Below, piece after piece: positions 7,079 through 15,358 of a stretch of 15,517 nucleotides of DNA (position 1 is the first letter of the stretch; the number at the start of each line of letters is the position of its first letter). This DNA comes from Cyanobacteria bacterium UBA11153. Its GTDB lineage: Bacteria; Cyanobacteriota; Cyanobacteriia; Cyanobacteriales; Coleofasciculaceae. The DNA is taken from assembly GCA_003511885.1 (NCBI GenBank), contig DOIX01000163.1, positions 1 to 15,517 on the forward strand, given 5' to 3'. Below the pieces are notes generated by a model that was not told the DNA's origin, did no database searches, and saw nothing but the letters and a program-made list of their open reading frames with translations. The position numbers and the translations under genes were made by a program.

Positions 7079-8317
7079 TTATTTAGCAAATTTTTCCCAG
7101 TTGCGAATGGGGATGAATATACCACTTTCCACAGTGGTATAATAAACGTTACTCAGTGCTTGATGTTTCTGGGCACTAAATGTGATTGGCACGCCAATAC
7201 CAATATCCAAATTTTCTACCTTCTCCACAATGTGGCGGAGATCTAGTCCAGGAGAAAAATCCGGTACTAATTTTAAAATTTCTACCAGTAATTTCGCATT
7301 TAAAAACCCTTCAAAACTGACAAAACTATAACGGATAGGTTTATAATCATCGGGTACTGGAGGTTTTGATGGCTGGGATCTGTAAGCGTCAATTAATTTT
7401 CGGTATTCCTCCACAGCAGGCAAAGAAAGATCTTCATAACTGGGGATAACTTGAGAGTTAATTAAGTTACGGGTATAGTCTCGTCCACTTTTATCACCCG
7501 CTTCGAGAAGTAACTTTAATAAACTTTCACTACCCACAAAGGAAACGTTAGCTATTGGTACATTTAAACCTCCATCTCTAGCATCCCTAATAAATCCGGC
7601 ACAAGCCTGATAGCTGCCAATGGAAATAATTGCATCTGGGTTCTCTTTTTTAATTGCTTCAACTTGGGATTTAAAACTGGTATCGAAGGTTGTTCCTCGA
7701 CGATAGGTTGCTTCTTCAACTATGTCCAAATCATTTTTTTGTAAAGCTTTTAATACCCCATCCCAACCGCTTCTACCATAGGAATCAAGCTGGTAAAATA
7801 CTGCAATACGCTTGTTACCAACTTTGACCAAATTATCCACAATTCCACCTGTTTCTTCTCGGTAGGAAGCTCTCAGATTAAAAACATATTGGCTATAGGG
7901 AGGTTGTCGGTGTGGTTGCGCTCCTGTTAAGGGAAAAAAGAGCAATGTATTTTGCTCGACATATTTTTTTAAGAGGGGTAAAATCTGAACTACAGTAGGA
8001 GTTCCCACATAATTGAATAATGAAATAACTCGATCTTGTTCAACTAGCTTAATGGTATTTTTTAGAGCAGGTAGGGGTTCATAGCTATCATCATAGACTT
8101 GAATGACGATTTCATTGCCATTGATTCCCCCTGACTTATTGACGTTTTCAATATATGCCATTGCCCCCTGATATAACTCAATACCAAGATTGCGGGAAGC
8201 ACCTGTAAAAGTCGCTGACATACCAATTTTGATTGGTACCGCCCAAGCCAGATATGGATTGAGAAATAGGCAGAGATAACAAAGGATACTGAATGTAATG
8301 AACTTGAATAACTTCAT
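7079..8317 (-). CDS. Periplasmic substrate-binding protein, amino-acid/amide ABC type
   Basis: 412 residues, normal for the branched-chain amino acid/amide/urea binding family (Peripla_BP_6). A signal peptide of about 26 residues ends LAWA before VPIKIGM. No lipobox cysteine is in place, so the mature protein should be free in the periplasm. The mature start carries the family pattern: IKIGMSATFTGASRNLG, then ELYQGAMAYIENVNKSGGINGNEI, a tail of the first lobe with VYDDSYEP, and later PDAIISIGSYQACAGFIRDARDGG. The ligand cannot be read from sequence; no urea-specific signature was verified. No permease or ATPase gene is adjacent. Instead the next gene, 38 bp away, is a membrane sensor, so a role as ligand-binding accessory to a signalling receptor is more likely here than transport. 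No strong Shine-Dalgarno is visible before the start, but the signal peptide fixes it. Confidence 0.9.
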   Translation of the reverse strand: MKLFKFITFSILCYLCLFLNPYLAWAVPIKIGMSATFTGASRNLGIELYQGAMAYIENVNKSGGINGNEIVIQVYDDSYEPLPALKNTIKLVEQDRVISLFNYVGTPTVVQILPLLKKYVEQNTLLFFPLTGAQPHRQPPYSQYVFNLRASYREETGGIVDNLVKVGNKRIAVFYQLDSYGRSGWDGVLKALQKNDLDIVEEATYRRGTTFDTSFKSQVEAIKKENPDAIISIGSYQACAGFIRDARDGGLNVPIANVSFVGSESLLKLLLEAGDKSGRDYTRNLINSQVIPSYEDLSLPAVEEYRKLIDAYRSQPSKPPVPDDYKPIRYSFVSFEGFLNAKLLVEILKLVPDFSPGLDLRHIVEKVENLDIGIGVPITFSAQKHQALSNVYYTTVESGIFIPIRNWEKFAK

Positions 8318-8632
8318 AAATTTGACTTGGCTAATTAACTGAGGTATTCTAGAGCTAGTTTACCCCAGAGTGAGCTGGGACTGATGTTCATCAATATGAT
8401 TTATCAGTAAAATTATCGCAACCGCCACATCGCTAAAAACAGAAATAACGTTATGAATAGCGGAAAGTTGACAATGGACAGCGAACAGTGGACAGTGGAC
8501 AATGGACAATGGATAGTTGGTAATAGACAGTTGACAATGGATAGTTGACAGGAGGGTAAGCTGAGTAACTATCAACTATCAACTATCAACTGTCAAGCGA
8601 TTATATCATTCCCTGAAGCGAATCTTTCGTTT
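8318..8632. other. Gap with paired heptamer arrays
   Basis: About 315 bp without a gene, between the stop of the one-helix membrane protein (8633) and the start of the binding protein (8317). Its right half is almost wholly heptamer repeat (8466-8594). The left 100 bp should hold the promoter of the binding-protein gene; a possible -10 (TAGAAT on the minus strand) lies near 8348-8353, without a good -35. Confidence 0.7.
8466..8594. repeat. Two heptamer arrays in opposite orientation
   Basis: Twelve contiguous 7-bp units run from 8466 to 8549 (AGTTGAC, AATGGAC, AGCGAAC, AGTGGAC and close variants). After 17 unrelated bases, four units of the opposite orientation follow at 8567-8594 (AACTATC three times, then AACTGTC). 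The two halves can pair, for example GATAGTTGA at 8540-8548 with TCAACTATC at 8572-8580, so the region can fold into a stem-loop after the upstream gene. The same heptamer family forms the array at 10279-10369. Confidence 0.9.
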
Positions 8633-9421
8633 TTATTGAACCCGAGCCCGATTGGTGCGGAGAGTAACATTGACTCCTTCACTGGATTGCTGCAAAACCA
8701 ATAACGGAGTGGGTTTGGCTTTTTGATCCCAATGGAGGGAGACAATTCTGCCTTGAATTGTCGGTTGCCAACTTTCATCCTCTGGGCTGAGAAAGTTTTC
8801 AATACAGTCGATAATCTGGCTAATAGTTGCTGATGTGGCTTGGGTAGGTAATTTCATGAGTTTCACTTGAATGCGAAAGAGTACTCGCATATTCCGTTTG
8901 CCACCCGTTTCTGTCTCGTACTTCACATCGAATACTTCATCAACTTCTCTCCCTGTGGTACTGGCAATTCCTACTGAAGTTTGAGATGCTTGAGTTGGTC
9001 TAAGTGCTACACTAATTAATTGTTTTACCTTAATTTTTATTTGATTGACGATTGCAAAGTGAAATACCTCCTCTTCCATCCGCAGTCTCAGGTAATCTAG
9101 ATTAAATTCCCGCGAGTGAACTAAATCGGGATTTGTTTCCATTTTATGGATGGTATTGAGGGCTAACTTGAGCTTTTTATGAAGATCTTTTGTTTTGAAT
9201 TGCTCAAATTTTAGCTTTTTATCCATCTCTTTGAGTTTAAAATTGCCATAGACTCCTAATCCAATTGCCAAGAGAGCAAATCCAATGGAGATGTAAATCC
9301 AAATCGATCCAGAATCTTGAGTCTCTGGGCGCGTTGGGGGTGAAGGCGGGACTGAGATCTTGGACTCGCGGCGAGTTTGAGCTATAGTATATTCTTTGAG
9401 GACGCTGGTAGTTAATATCAT
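8633..9421 (-). CDS. Conserved-type one-helix membrane protein, function unknown
   Basis: 262 residues. A short hydrophilic, proline-containing leader (1-38) is followed by one membrane helix (about 40-59, IWIYISIGFALLAIGLGVYG). Then comes a lysine-rich probable coiled coil (about 60-95), a helical segment HSREFNLDYLRLRMEEEVFHF (about 102-122), and a beta-rich C-terminal part (about 135-260). No catalytic motif, signal peptidase site or known domain is recognised. I recall similar sequences annotated as hypothetical proteins in cyanobacteria, but this was not searched. With basic residues after the helix, the large C-terminal part is probably cytoplasmic. The start at 9421 has only a weak ribosome site. 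It is the first gene of the minus-strand cluster, separated from the binding protein by the heptamer arrays, so it is probably its own transcription unit. Confidence 0.85.
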   Translation of the reverse strand: MILTTSVLKEYTIAQTRRESKISVPPSPPTRPETQDSGSIWIYISIGFALLAIGLGVYGNFKLKEMDKKLKFEQFKTKDLHKKLKLALNTIHKMETNPDLVHSREFNLDYLRLRMEEEVFHFAIVNQIKIKVKQLISVALRPTQASQTSVGIASTTGREVDEVFDVKYETETGGKRNMRVLFRIQVKLMKLPTQATSATISQIIDCIENFLSPEDESWQPTIQGRIVSLHWDQKAKPTPLLVLQQSSEGVNVTLRTNRARVQ

Positions 9422-9459
9422 GACTAATCTTAAGATAAGGATTGGTTAACTGGCAGGAT

Positions 9460-9492
9460 AAAATAAACAATTTTAGGATTTTTGTTTATTTT
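9460..9492. repeat. AT-rich 11-bp perfect inverted repeat
   Basis: AAAATAAACAA (9460-9470) and TTGTTTATTTT (9482-9492) are exact reverse complements with an 11-base spacer, about 40 bp upstream of the start at 9421. It could be a regulator site for that gene. In such AT-rich DNA chance cannot be excluded. Confidence 0.4.
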
Positions 9493-9849
9493 CTGAAAAT
9501 ATTTGTATTGATTTTGATAATATTTGTTTACTTGGCAGATTAAGTAACAAATATATACTATTAGTGAAAGAGTCGAATTCATTATAAGAGATTGAGGATA
9601 TTTCATCATCTATTATTCCCAGCTAATTAGATAAAATTACAATATCCTATCTCTACAATAGGCAAAAGCTAGAGAAATAGATTTTAATTTTTTCATTTTA
9701 GGCTTTTCTCTCATTGATATCTAGTCACTTTTATCCTACCCCAGTGTCTAATCTGGAGACGTGCTAAAGTACCTCTGTACCACTGTACAAGGATCTCCGT
9801 CTTGCGATCGCCAATTGCTGTAACCCCAAATTACATGCCCATCTCACAA

Positions 9850-10038
9850 TCAATTATGACTTTTCCAGTAATTACAGCATAAACACAGTAAAATTACTAT
9901 ATCCCCAAAAAGTTTACCTCTAGTTGGCTTCCAGCAGGGATTTTGAGAACAATGGGTACAGATCAAAAATACCCGCTTGTGCGATCCCAAGGGCTTGGCA
10001 GGAGTGCTTGCGATCGCCATCGGAGTCTTTACTATCAT
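9850..10038 (-). CDS. Doubtful small cysteine-rich open frame
   Basis: 62 residues with six cysteines in a CTHCSQNPC cluster and a CLCC cluster near the end. No family is recognised. The ribosome site is poor (AAGAG only two or three bases before the ATG), and the frame overlaps one arm of a 13-bp inverted repeat. It could be a remnant of a zinc- or iron-sulphur-binding protein, or pure chance. Listed only because it is the sole open frame in a 1-kb gap with some composition of interest. Confidence 0.12.
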   Translation of the reverse strand: MIVKTPMAIASTPAKPLGSHKRVFLICTHCSQNPCWKPTRGKLFGDIVILLCLCCNYWKSHN

Positions 10039-10103
10039 AACTCTTAGCTAAAACTTTGGTAATTCTCTGACAAAATCCTGATTTTCCTAAAATTACTGGA
10101 AAA
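9861..10103. repeat. Segment bounded by 13-bp inverted repeats
   Basis: TTTTCCAGTAATT (9861-9873) and AATTACTGGAAAA (10091-10103) are exact reverse complements 243 bp apart outer end to outer end. The right arm is also part of a local hairpin (GATTTTCC 10080-10087 with GGAAAATC 10098-10105). No target-site duplication is evident at the borders. It may be a small non-autonomous element or coincidence. Confidence 0.3.
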
Positions 10104-10278
10104 TCACCTTTATATTATCAACCGATTCAAGACTATCAGTTTCTCAGGGACTAGAGATTCTCACAGGCTCGTGACGGCTTTTAAAACTTGTAACTCATCT
10201 CCAGAGCATTCCAGGTGTCTGATTGTTAATCTCTCATCAGAGATTGCTACATTTACTAAATGTTGACCATATACTGTC

Positions 10279-10369
10279 AATAGTTAATAGTTGATAGTTA
10301 ATAGTTAATGGTTAATAGTTAATAGTTAATAGTTGATAGTTGATAGTTGATAGTTGATAGTTGATAGTT
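10279..10369. repeat. Thirteen-unit (A/G)ATAGTT heptamer array
   Basis: Thirteen contiguous 7-bp units, all AATAGTT or GATAGTT except one AATGGTT, with the last five identical (GATAGTT). It lies about 90 bp upstream of the membrane hybrid kinase. Its near-perfect units suggest recent slippage and probable copy-number variation between strains. Confidence 0.95.
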
Positions 10370-10375
10370 TACAAT
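10347..10375 (+). promoter_or_regulatory. Candidate promoter of the kinase operon
   Basis: TTGATA (10347-10352) and TACAAT (10370-10375) are separated by exactly 17 bp. The -35-like hexamer is made by the junction of two heptamer units and the -10-like hexamer is the first sequence after the array. The predicted start of transcription would be near 10382, giving a leader of about 75 bases before the ATG at 10460. Prediction from sequence only. Confidence 0.4.
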
Positions 10376-10459
10376 ACATTATTTATCTCTTAATGTCTAG
10401 CTTGGGCAAGTAAACAACAAGTCATAACTAACAATCAAGCATCAAACAAGGATAAAAAT

Positions 10460-13396
10460 ATGAACAAATTAGTATTAAAAATATTGCCAAAAATCTCAAT
10501 GCAAACGATATTAATTGTTCCATTTGTTGTGCAAATATTTGCAGCAGTAGGACTAGTCGGGTATTTTTCTTGGCAAAATGGGCAAAAAGCAGTGAGCAAA
10601 CTAGCCAGTCAATTACTGGATGAAATAAGTTTGCGGATTGACGAACATCTCGATAGTTATTTATCCGTACCCAAACAAGTTAATCAAATAAATTTGCAAG
10701 CGATTCAAGTCGGACTTTTAGACTTGAAAGATTTTAAAGGTGTAGGCAAATACTTCTGGAACCAGCTTAAAGTCTACGGATTTACCTATATTAACTATGG
10801 TACTCAAGAAGGTGAATACATCGGAGTTGGCTATATAGGAGATATATTAGAAATTGCTGATATGTCCAAGCCTAACCTGGATAAACTTTATTCATACACT
10901 CCAGATAATCAAGGGAATCGTGGCTATCTCAGGCAAATTTATCAAGATAATAATCCTTTAGCTGCCGATTGGTACACTGACACAATTGCGGCTAAAAAAA
11001 CTATTTGGAGTCCAATTTATAATTGGGCAGACTTTCCGGATCAAATAGCTATTAGTATTAATTCTCCTGTATTCGATCAATCCAACAAAGTTATCGGAGT
11101 TATTGGTATAGATTTAAGTATTTCACAGATTGGTAAATTTCTTCAAGACTTAAAAATTAGTCCATCAGGAAAAACTTTTATTTTAGAAAAAAATGGCCTC
11201 ATTGTTTCAAGCTCAAGTCCCGTACCATCATACAAAATTATTAACGGTAAAGCCGAACGGATTAAAGGAGCGGACAGTAAAGATCCTTTAATTAAAGACA
11301 CAACTCAGGATTTGATCGAAGATTTCGGGAACCTCAGTCAGATTAAAGATACTCAACAGTTTAAGCACAAAATAAATAATCAATATCAGTTTATTCAGGT
11401 AACTCCTTGGCGAGACAATTTAGGTTTAGATTGGCTGATTGTGGTTGTCGTTCCCGAAAATGACTTCATAGCAGAAATTAATGCCAATAACCGTACTATA
11501 GTAATATTATGTTTGTCGGCATTAGTAGTAGCTATTATCCTAGGATTACTGACATCTCGTTGGATTAGCAACCCAATTTTTCATCTCATGGAAGCATCTG
11601 AAGCTATCGCAACTGGTAACTTGGACAAACAAGTAGATATAAAAGGCATGAAAGAGTTACGCAAACTATCTCAGTCTTTTAATCTGATGGCAGCTCAGTT
11701 ACAGGAATCATTTAATACCTTAGAAAAGACAAATGAAGAACTAGAAAATCGTGTTGAACAAAGAACATCAGAACTTCAAGAAGCCAAAATTGCGGCTGAA
11801 GCTGCTAACCATGCCAAAAGCGAATTTCTTGCCAATATGAGCCATGAATTGCGTACTCCTCTCAATGGGATTTTAGGATACGCCCAAATTATGCAGCGGG
11901 ATAAGGATATTAACCCAAAGCAACAAGATAGAATAGAGATTATTCACCAATGCGGTTCCCATTTACTTACCTTGATTAATGATATTCTCGACTTGTCTAA
12001 AATTGAAGCAGGAAAACTGGAACTTTATCCCAAAGATTTTCAGTTAAGTTCTTTTTTGTCAGGAGTAACAGAAATTTGCCGGATTAAGGCAGAACAAAAA
12101 GAAATTACTTTTACCTTCCAAGTTTTAAATAAACTACCAACTGCTGTTTATGCTGATGAAAAAAGATTGCGGCAAGTCTTGCTAAATTTACTAGGTAATG
12201 CCATCAAGTTTACCGATTCTGGTAGCGTAACCTTCAAAGTTGGTGCAATCGAAATATCCCCAAGAGATGGGGAATGGGGAATCGATAATGAGGAAATAGA
12301 AACAAAAAAACCTCTATTAAATCCCCAAGAAATAACCAATAACCAACAACAAATTAGAATCGGTAATGCCAGAGCAGATGCCCGGGTAGGAAACGGGGAG
12401 AAAAACAACCAACCCACAAAAAAAATCCGCTTCCAAGTAGAAGACACTGGTATTGGAATGAATTCAGAACAATTGGATAAAATATTCTTGCCATTTGAAC
12501 AAGTGGGAGATTGCGATCGCAAATCAGAAGGGAGTGGGTTAGGATTAGCGATTAGCCTCAAAATTGTGCAACTGATGGGTAGTCAACTTGAAGTTGAAAG
12601 TACACCTGGAGTTGGGAGCAAGTTTTGGCTAGATTTGGATTTGCCAGAATCTCCAGATTGGATGCCATCAGCTACAGCTAAGTCAAAAATAAATATCATT
12701 GGTTATCAAGGAGCAACCAAGAAAATATTAGTAGTAGATGACAGATGGGAAAATCGTTCCGTAATCCTCAATCTACTACAGCCCATCGGATTTGAAATAA
12801 TCGAAGCTATTGATGGCAAGGAAGGATTAGAAAAAACAATTACCCTCAATCCGGATCTCATTATTGTGGATCTGATTATGCCAGTGATGGATGGTTTTGA
12901 AATGACAAGACAGTTGCGACAATTACCAGAATGTCAAGAAAAAATTATCATTGCCTCCAGCGCCAGCGTATTTAATTTTAATCGACAACAGAGTTGGGAA
13001 TCTGGCTGCAATGATTTTATCCCGAAACCGATCCAATCCCAAGAATTATTAGAAAAACTACAAAATTATTTAGGATTACAATGGATTTATGAAAAAAATG
13101 AATTAGAATCAGAACAGGATAGTGCAGCCAGGGCTTCTACTTGGGGAGGACTCTCCCCTGGAACACCAAAAACCGAGATCCAGTCAGAAACAAGAGTCCC
13201 GCCACCTCAGCAACTCACTGCTATTTGGGCTGCGATCGAAATCGGGGATTTTGATGCCATTCAAGAAGAAGCCATCAGATTAGGCAAATTAGATCCCCAA
13301 TATCACTCATTTTCTGCCAAACTATTGCAATTAGCAAGGGAGTTTGACGAAGAAGAAATTATGAAGATTATCCCTAAAGCCATTTCCGAAACATAA
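10460..13396 (+). CDS. Membrane hybrid histidine kinase, dCache-HAMP-HisKA-HATPase-REC
   Basis: 978 residues. Membrane helix about 16-36; an extracytoplasmic double-Cache domain about 40-340 with [17 protein letters not shown] and [10 protein letters not shown]; membrane helix about 346-366; HAMP about 367-419; coiled coil about 420-450; HisKA with phosphoacceptor H462 ([10 protein letters not shown]); HATPase with N576/N580, D662TGIGM, FLPFEQ and G691SGLGL; REC about 754-870 with D760/D761, phosphoacceptor D804, S833 and K856. All catalytic residues are intact. The ligand is unknown; the Arg that precedes the WY pair in known amino-acid-binding dCache domains appears to be Ala169, so that specificity is doubtful. 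Between the N and G1 boxes lies an insert of about 55-60 residues (about 597-654) encoded by repeat-like DNA. A proline/serine linker (about 882-917) precedes a helical C-terminal tail. AAGGA seven bases before the ATG supports the start. Its stop is two bases before the next kinase, so the two are co-transcribed. Confidence 0.95.
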   Translation: MNKLVLKILPKISMQTILIVPFVVQIFAAVGLVGYFSWQNGQKAVSKLASQLLDEISLRIDEHLDSYLSVPKQVNQINLQAIQVGLLDLKDFKGVGKYFWNQLKVYGFTYINYGTQEGEYIGVGYIGDILEIADMSKPNLDKLYSYTPDNQGNRGYLRQIYQDNNPLAADWYTDTIAAKKTIWSPIYNWADFPDQIAISINSPVFDQSNKVIGVIGIDLSISQIGKFLQDLKISPSGKTFILEKNGLIVSSSSPVPSYKIINGKAERIKGADSKDPLIKDTTQDLIEDFGNLSQIKDTQQFKHKINNQYQFIQVTPWRDNLGLDWLIVVVVPENDFIAEINANNRTIVILCLSALVVAIILGLLTSRWISNPIFHLMEASEAIATGNLDKQVDIKGMKELRKLSQSFNLMAAQLQESFNTLEKTNEELENRVEQRTSELQEAKIAAEAANHAKSEFLANMSHELRTPLNGILGYAQIMQRDKDINPKQQDRIEIIHQCGSHLLTLINDILDLSKIEAGKLELYPKDFQLSSFLSGVTEICRIKAEQKEITFTFQVLNKLPTAVYADEKRLRQVLLNLLGNAIKFTDSGSVTFKVGAIEISPRDGEWGIDNEEIETKKPLLNPQEITNNQQQIRIGNARADARVGNGEKNNQPTKKIRFQVEDTGIGMNSEQLDKIFLPFEQVGDCDRKSEGSGLGLAISLKIVQLMGSQLEVESTPGVGSKFWLDLDLPESPDWMPSATAKSKINIIGYQGATKKILVVDDRWENRSVILNLLQPIGFEIIEAIDGKEGLEKTITLNPDLIIVDLIMPVMDGFEMTRQLRQLPECQEKIIIASSASVFNFNRQQSWESGCNDFIPKPIQSQELLEKLQNYLGLQWIYEKNELESEQDSAARASTWGGLSPGTPKTEIQSETRVPPPQQLTAIWAAIEIGDFDAIQEEAIRLGKLDPQYHSFSAKLLQLAREFDEEEIMKIIPKAISET
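12266..12400 (+). repeat. Repeat-like DNA inserted in the ATPase domain of kinase 1
   Basis: Inside the coding region: a G-rich motif with two GGGGAAT copies (12266-12282), two AATAACC heptamers followed by AAC (12331-12347), and CAGAGCAGATGCCC (12370-12383), which is also present between genes at 4958-4971. The reading frame is kept throughout. It codes for the low-complexity insert about 597-654 of the protein. Confidence 0.75.
13143..13158 (+). repeat. GC-rich hairpin in the linker of kinase 1
   Basis: GGGGAG-GACT-CTCCCC is a perfect 6-bp stem with a 4-base loop, in frame in the low-complexity linker between the REC domain and the helical tail. It may be another repeat remnant tolerated in a flexible linker. 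Confidence 0.35.
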
Positions 13397-13398
13397 CT

Positions 13399-15099
13399 AT
13401 GGAATCCCCAGAGCAAAATCTAATTTTTATTGTTGACGATTTACCTGCTAATATTCAATTACTCTCAGATTTCCTCAAAGAGTCTGGATTTAGAGTACTA
13501 GTAGCAAAAGATGGTGAAAGTGCCATTAAAAAATTAGAAAAAATATCTCCAGACTTAATTCTCCTCGATGTCATGATGCCGGGAATCGACGGATGGGAAA
13601 CCTGCCGCCGCTTAAAATTATCACCCATCACCCGCGATATTCCCGTAATTTTTATGACAGTGCTTTCGGAAACAGAAGATAAAGTTAAAGGATTTGCTGT
13701 TGGTGGAGTAGATTACATTACCAAACCCATTCAAAGAGAAGAAGTTCTAGCTCGGATCAACGTACAATTAAGATTGCGATCCTTAACTCAGCAACTTGAG
13801 AAATCCAAAGAAGCTGCTGAAGCAGCCAATAGGGCAAAAAGCGAATTTTTGGCAAATATGAGTCACGAACTCCGCACCCCCCTCAATGCCATTTTAGGCA
13901 TCGCCCAAGTTCTCCAAGGCTCAAAAACGATGACAGAAGAAGAAATAGATCAAATTCGGATCGTTTCTCAGTCTGGTTCCCACCTCCTCACCCTCCTCAA
14001 CGATATCCTGGACTTATCAAAAATTGAAGCAGGAAAAATGGAACTTTACCCCACAGATTTCGTATTTTCTTCCTTCCTCCAGGAAGTAGTGGAAATCTGT
14101 AAACTATGGGCTAAACAAAAATGTATTGCCTTTATTTATCAACCAACTTCTCCACTTCCTCATGCTATTTGTGCAGACAACAAACGGCTGCGACAAGTTC
14201 TGATTAACTTACTAGGCAATGCCATTAAGTTTACCAATCAAGGCAGTGTAACTTTTAAAGTGGGAATGGAGAATGGGGAATGGAACAACGGATGCCGAAG
14301 AGGGGAGCAGGGAGGAGGGGAGCAGGGAGCAGCGAGCAGGGAAGTAGGGAACTGGGGACTCAGTAATGGGACAAAAACCAATAACCAACCACCAATAACC
14401 AAGCTAATTCGCTTCCAAATAGAAGATACTGGTATTGGGATGAGTAGCGAACAATTAGAAAAAATATTTTTACCCTTTGAACAAGTAGGACACCAACGGT
14501 ACAAAGCCGAAGGGACTGGATTGGGATTAGCCATTAGCCAAAAACTGATCCAAATGATGGGAACCACATTGAAGGTAACCAGTCAACCTGGAGTTGGTAG
14601 TATCTTTTGGATGGATTTACACTTACCAGTAGCCACAAATTTGACTCAGACAATGAAAACACAGGAATCATCAAATTCAGAATCAGTCCAATTTGACGCG
14701 CATTTATCTCAAAAACTCCCTTTACGCATACTCCTTGCGGAAGATAATCTTGTCAATCAGAAGGTAGCCCTCCATCTATTAAAGCGGTTGGGATACAATG
14801 CTGATGTGGCTCAAAACGGACAAGAAGTTCTCGTCGCCTTGCGTCGCCAATCCTATGATGTTGTATTCATGGACGTGCAGATGCCGGAAATGGATGGACT
14901 GGAAGCCTCTCGTCGGATTTGTCAGGAATGGGATCTATCTGTGCGTCCTCAAATTATTGCGATGACGGCAAATGCGATGGAGGGAGATCGAGAAAAATGT
15001 TTAGCCGCCGGGATGAATAATTATATCAGTAAGCCGATTCGACTGGAGTCAATTGTTCAAGCTTTGCGTCAATGCCGTGTTCTGAATAATGATTTGTAG
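13399..15099 (+). CDS. Soluble hybrid histidine kinase, REC-HisKA-HATPase-REC
   Basis: 566 residues, with no membrane helix. REC1 about 7-125 (D13/D14, phosphoacceptor D57 in LLDVMMPG, T87, K109); coiled linker about 128-148; HisKA with H156 ([11 protein letters not shown]); HATPase with N270/N274, D343TGIGM, FLPFEQ and G372TGLGL; REC2 about 442-560 (E448/D449, phosphoacceptor D492 in [11 protein letters not shown]523, K545). All catalytic positions are present. REC1 probably receives phosphate from another kinase or from a carrier and controls the kinase core, which then phosphorylates REC2 or a separate target. The kinase core is very like that of the gene two bases upstream, so the pair is a duplicated core in one operon. 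A Gly/Glu/Asn-rich insert (about 290-335) sits between the N and G1 boxes, encoded by G-rich repeat DNA. Translation is probably coupled to the upstream stop, as there is no independent strong ribosome site. Confidence 0.96.
   Translation: MESPEQNLIFIVDDLPANIQLLSDFLKESGFRVLVAKDGESAIKKLEKISPDLILLDVMMPGIDGWETCRRLKLSPITRDIPVIFMTVLSETEDKVKGFAVGGVDYITKPIQREEVLARINVQLRLRSLTQQLEKSKEAAEAANRAKSEFLANMSHELRTPLNAILGIAQVLQGSKTMTEEEIDQIRIVSQSGSHLLTLLNDILDLSKIEAGKMELYPTDFVFSSFLQEVVEICKLWAKQKCIAFIYQPTSPLPHAICADNKRLRQVLINLLGNAIKFTNQGSVTFKVGMENGEWNNGCRRGEQGGGEQGAASREVGNWGLSNGTKTNNQPPITKLIRFQIEDTGIGMSSEQLEKIFLPFEQVGHQRYKAEGTGLGLAISQKLIQMMGTTLKVTSQPGVGSIFWMDLHLPVATNLTQTMKTQESSNSESVQFDAHLSQKLPLRILLAEDNLVNQKVALHLLKRLGYNADVAQNGQEVLVALRRQSYDVVFMDVQMPEMDGLEASRRICQEWDLSVRPQIIAMTANAMEGDREKCLAAGMNNYISKPIRLESIVQALRQCRVLNNDL
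14266..14403 (+). repeat. Repeat-like DNA inserted in the ATPase domain of kinase 2
   Basis: Within the coding region, G-rich units of GGGGAGCAGGGAG type (about 14299-14345) follow an ATGGGGAATGG motif (14273-14283) and precede two CCAATAACC copies (14378-14386 and 14392-14400). The 12-mer CCAATAACCAAC (14378-14389) also occurs in the corresponding insert of kinase 1 (12336-12347). The frame stays open. Confidence 0.8.
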
Positions 15100-15358
15100 C
15101 ACTATGAGAACTATAGAGATGTTCCAATTTAAAGGTTTGTAACATTTTTTCAATCTTTGGCTGAAATTGTGCTTCTCCAGAATCTTGAAGTTTGGACAAG
15201 GATGCAAGGAGTCGCCGCCGATCCGCTGGAGGTAAATCTCCTGCCAATTCTTCAGCTTCCTCTAACATTCGCTCTTGAGCATCCGGGATTAACTTCATCC
15301 AATTAGAGGGCAATAAGTTACGTTCTACAATTGTTAGCTTCCATTGATATTGAAACAT
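15026..15358 (-). CDS. Small helical hypothetical protein, converging on kinase 2
   Basis: 110 residues, unrecognised. The first 80 residues look like a real protein: a beta-like start ([20 protein letters not shown]) and then charged helical sequence ([31 protein letters not shown]...[12 protein letters not shown]), with no membrane segment or cysteine. AAAAGGGA about eight bases before the ATG supports the start. The last 24 or so residues lie antisense to the 3' end of kinase 2 (74-bp convergent overlap) and look less protein-like. Either the overlap is genuine or the gene has lost an earlier stop by frameshift near 15110. It faces the kinase operon and is probably transcribed independently. 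Confidence 0.6.
   Translation of the reverse strand: MFQYQWKLTIVERNLLPSNWMKLIPDAQERMLEEAEELAGDLPPADRRRLLASLSKLQDSGEAQFQPKIEKMLQTFKLEHLYSSHSATNHYSEHGIDAKLEQLTPVESAY

Larger units (their letters stand above)
9422..10459. other. One-kilobase gap between divergent genes
   Basis: The largest gene-poor stretch of the window lies between divergently transcribed genes. Its first 300 bp are very AT-rich and include the inverted repeat at 9460-9492. The middle (9740-10040) is more GC-balanced, has two HIP1 octamers and one weak open frame on the minus strand (9850-10038). Two arms of a 13-bp inverted repeat lie at 9861-9873 and 10091-10103. The right part holds the 13-unit heptamer array and the likely promoter of the kinase operon. 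No tRNA, rRNA or recognisable small RNA was seen. Confidence 0.7.

Noticed and set aside
7079..8317. Urea transporter binding protein (urtA)
   Set aside because: The family fold fits, but no urea-specific residues could be verified and no urt permease or ATPase genes are adjacent, so the specific name is withheld.
8466..8594. Possible CRISPR array
   Set aside because: The units are contiguous 7-bp repeats without spacers; the repeat length and lack of cas genes exclude it.
8360..8802. Minus-strand open frames across the heptamer array and across the one-helix protein gene
   Set aside because: The first translates tandem heptamers and the second is a different frame of a well-supported gene.
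9770..9802. Small inverted motifs around TGTACCACTGTACA as an operator
   Set aside because: Only 5-bp arms and no nearby gene start; likely chance in a gap of this size.
10279..10369. Possible replication origin iterons
   Set aside because: Units are very short AT-rich heptamers of a type dispersed across the window; no DnaA boxes, dnaA, dnaN or plasmid replication gene is nearby.
12148..14567. Minus-strand open frames opposite the kinase ATPase domains (12148-12561 and 14238-14567)
   Set aside because: They lie inside coding regions with intact catalytic motifs on the plus strand; the similarity of the two shadows reflects paralogy of the kinases.
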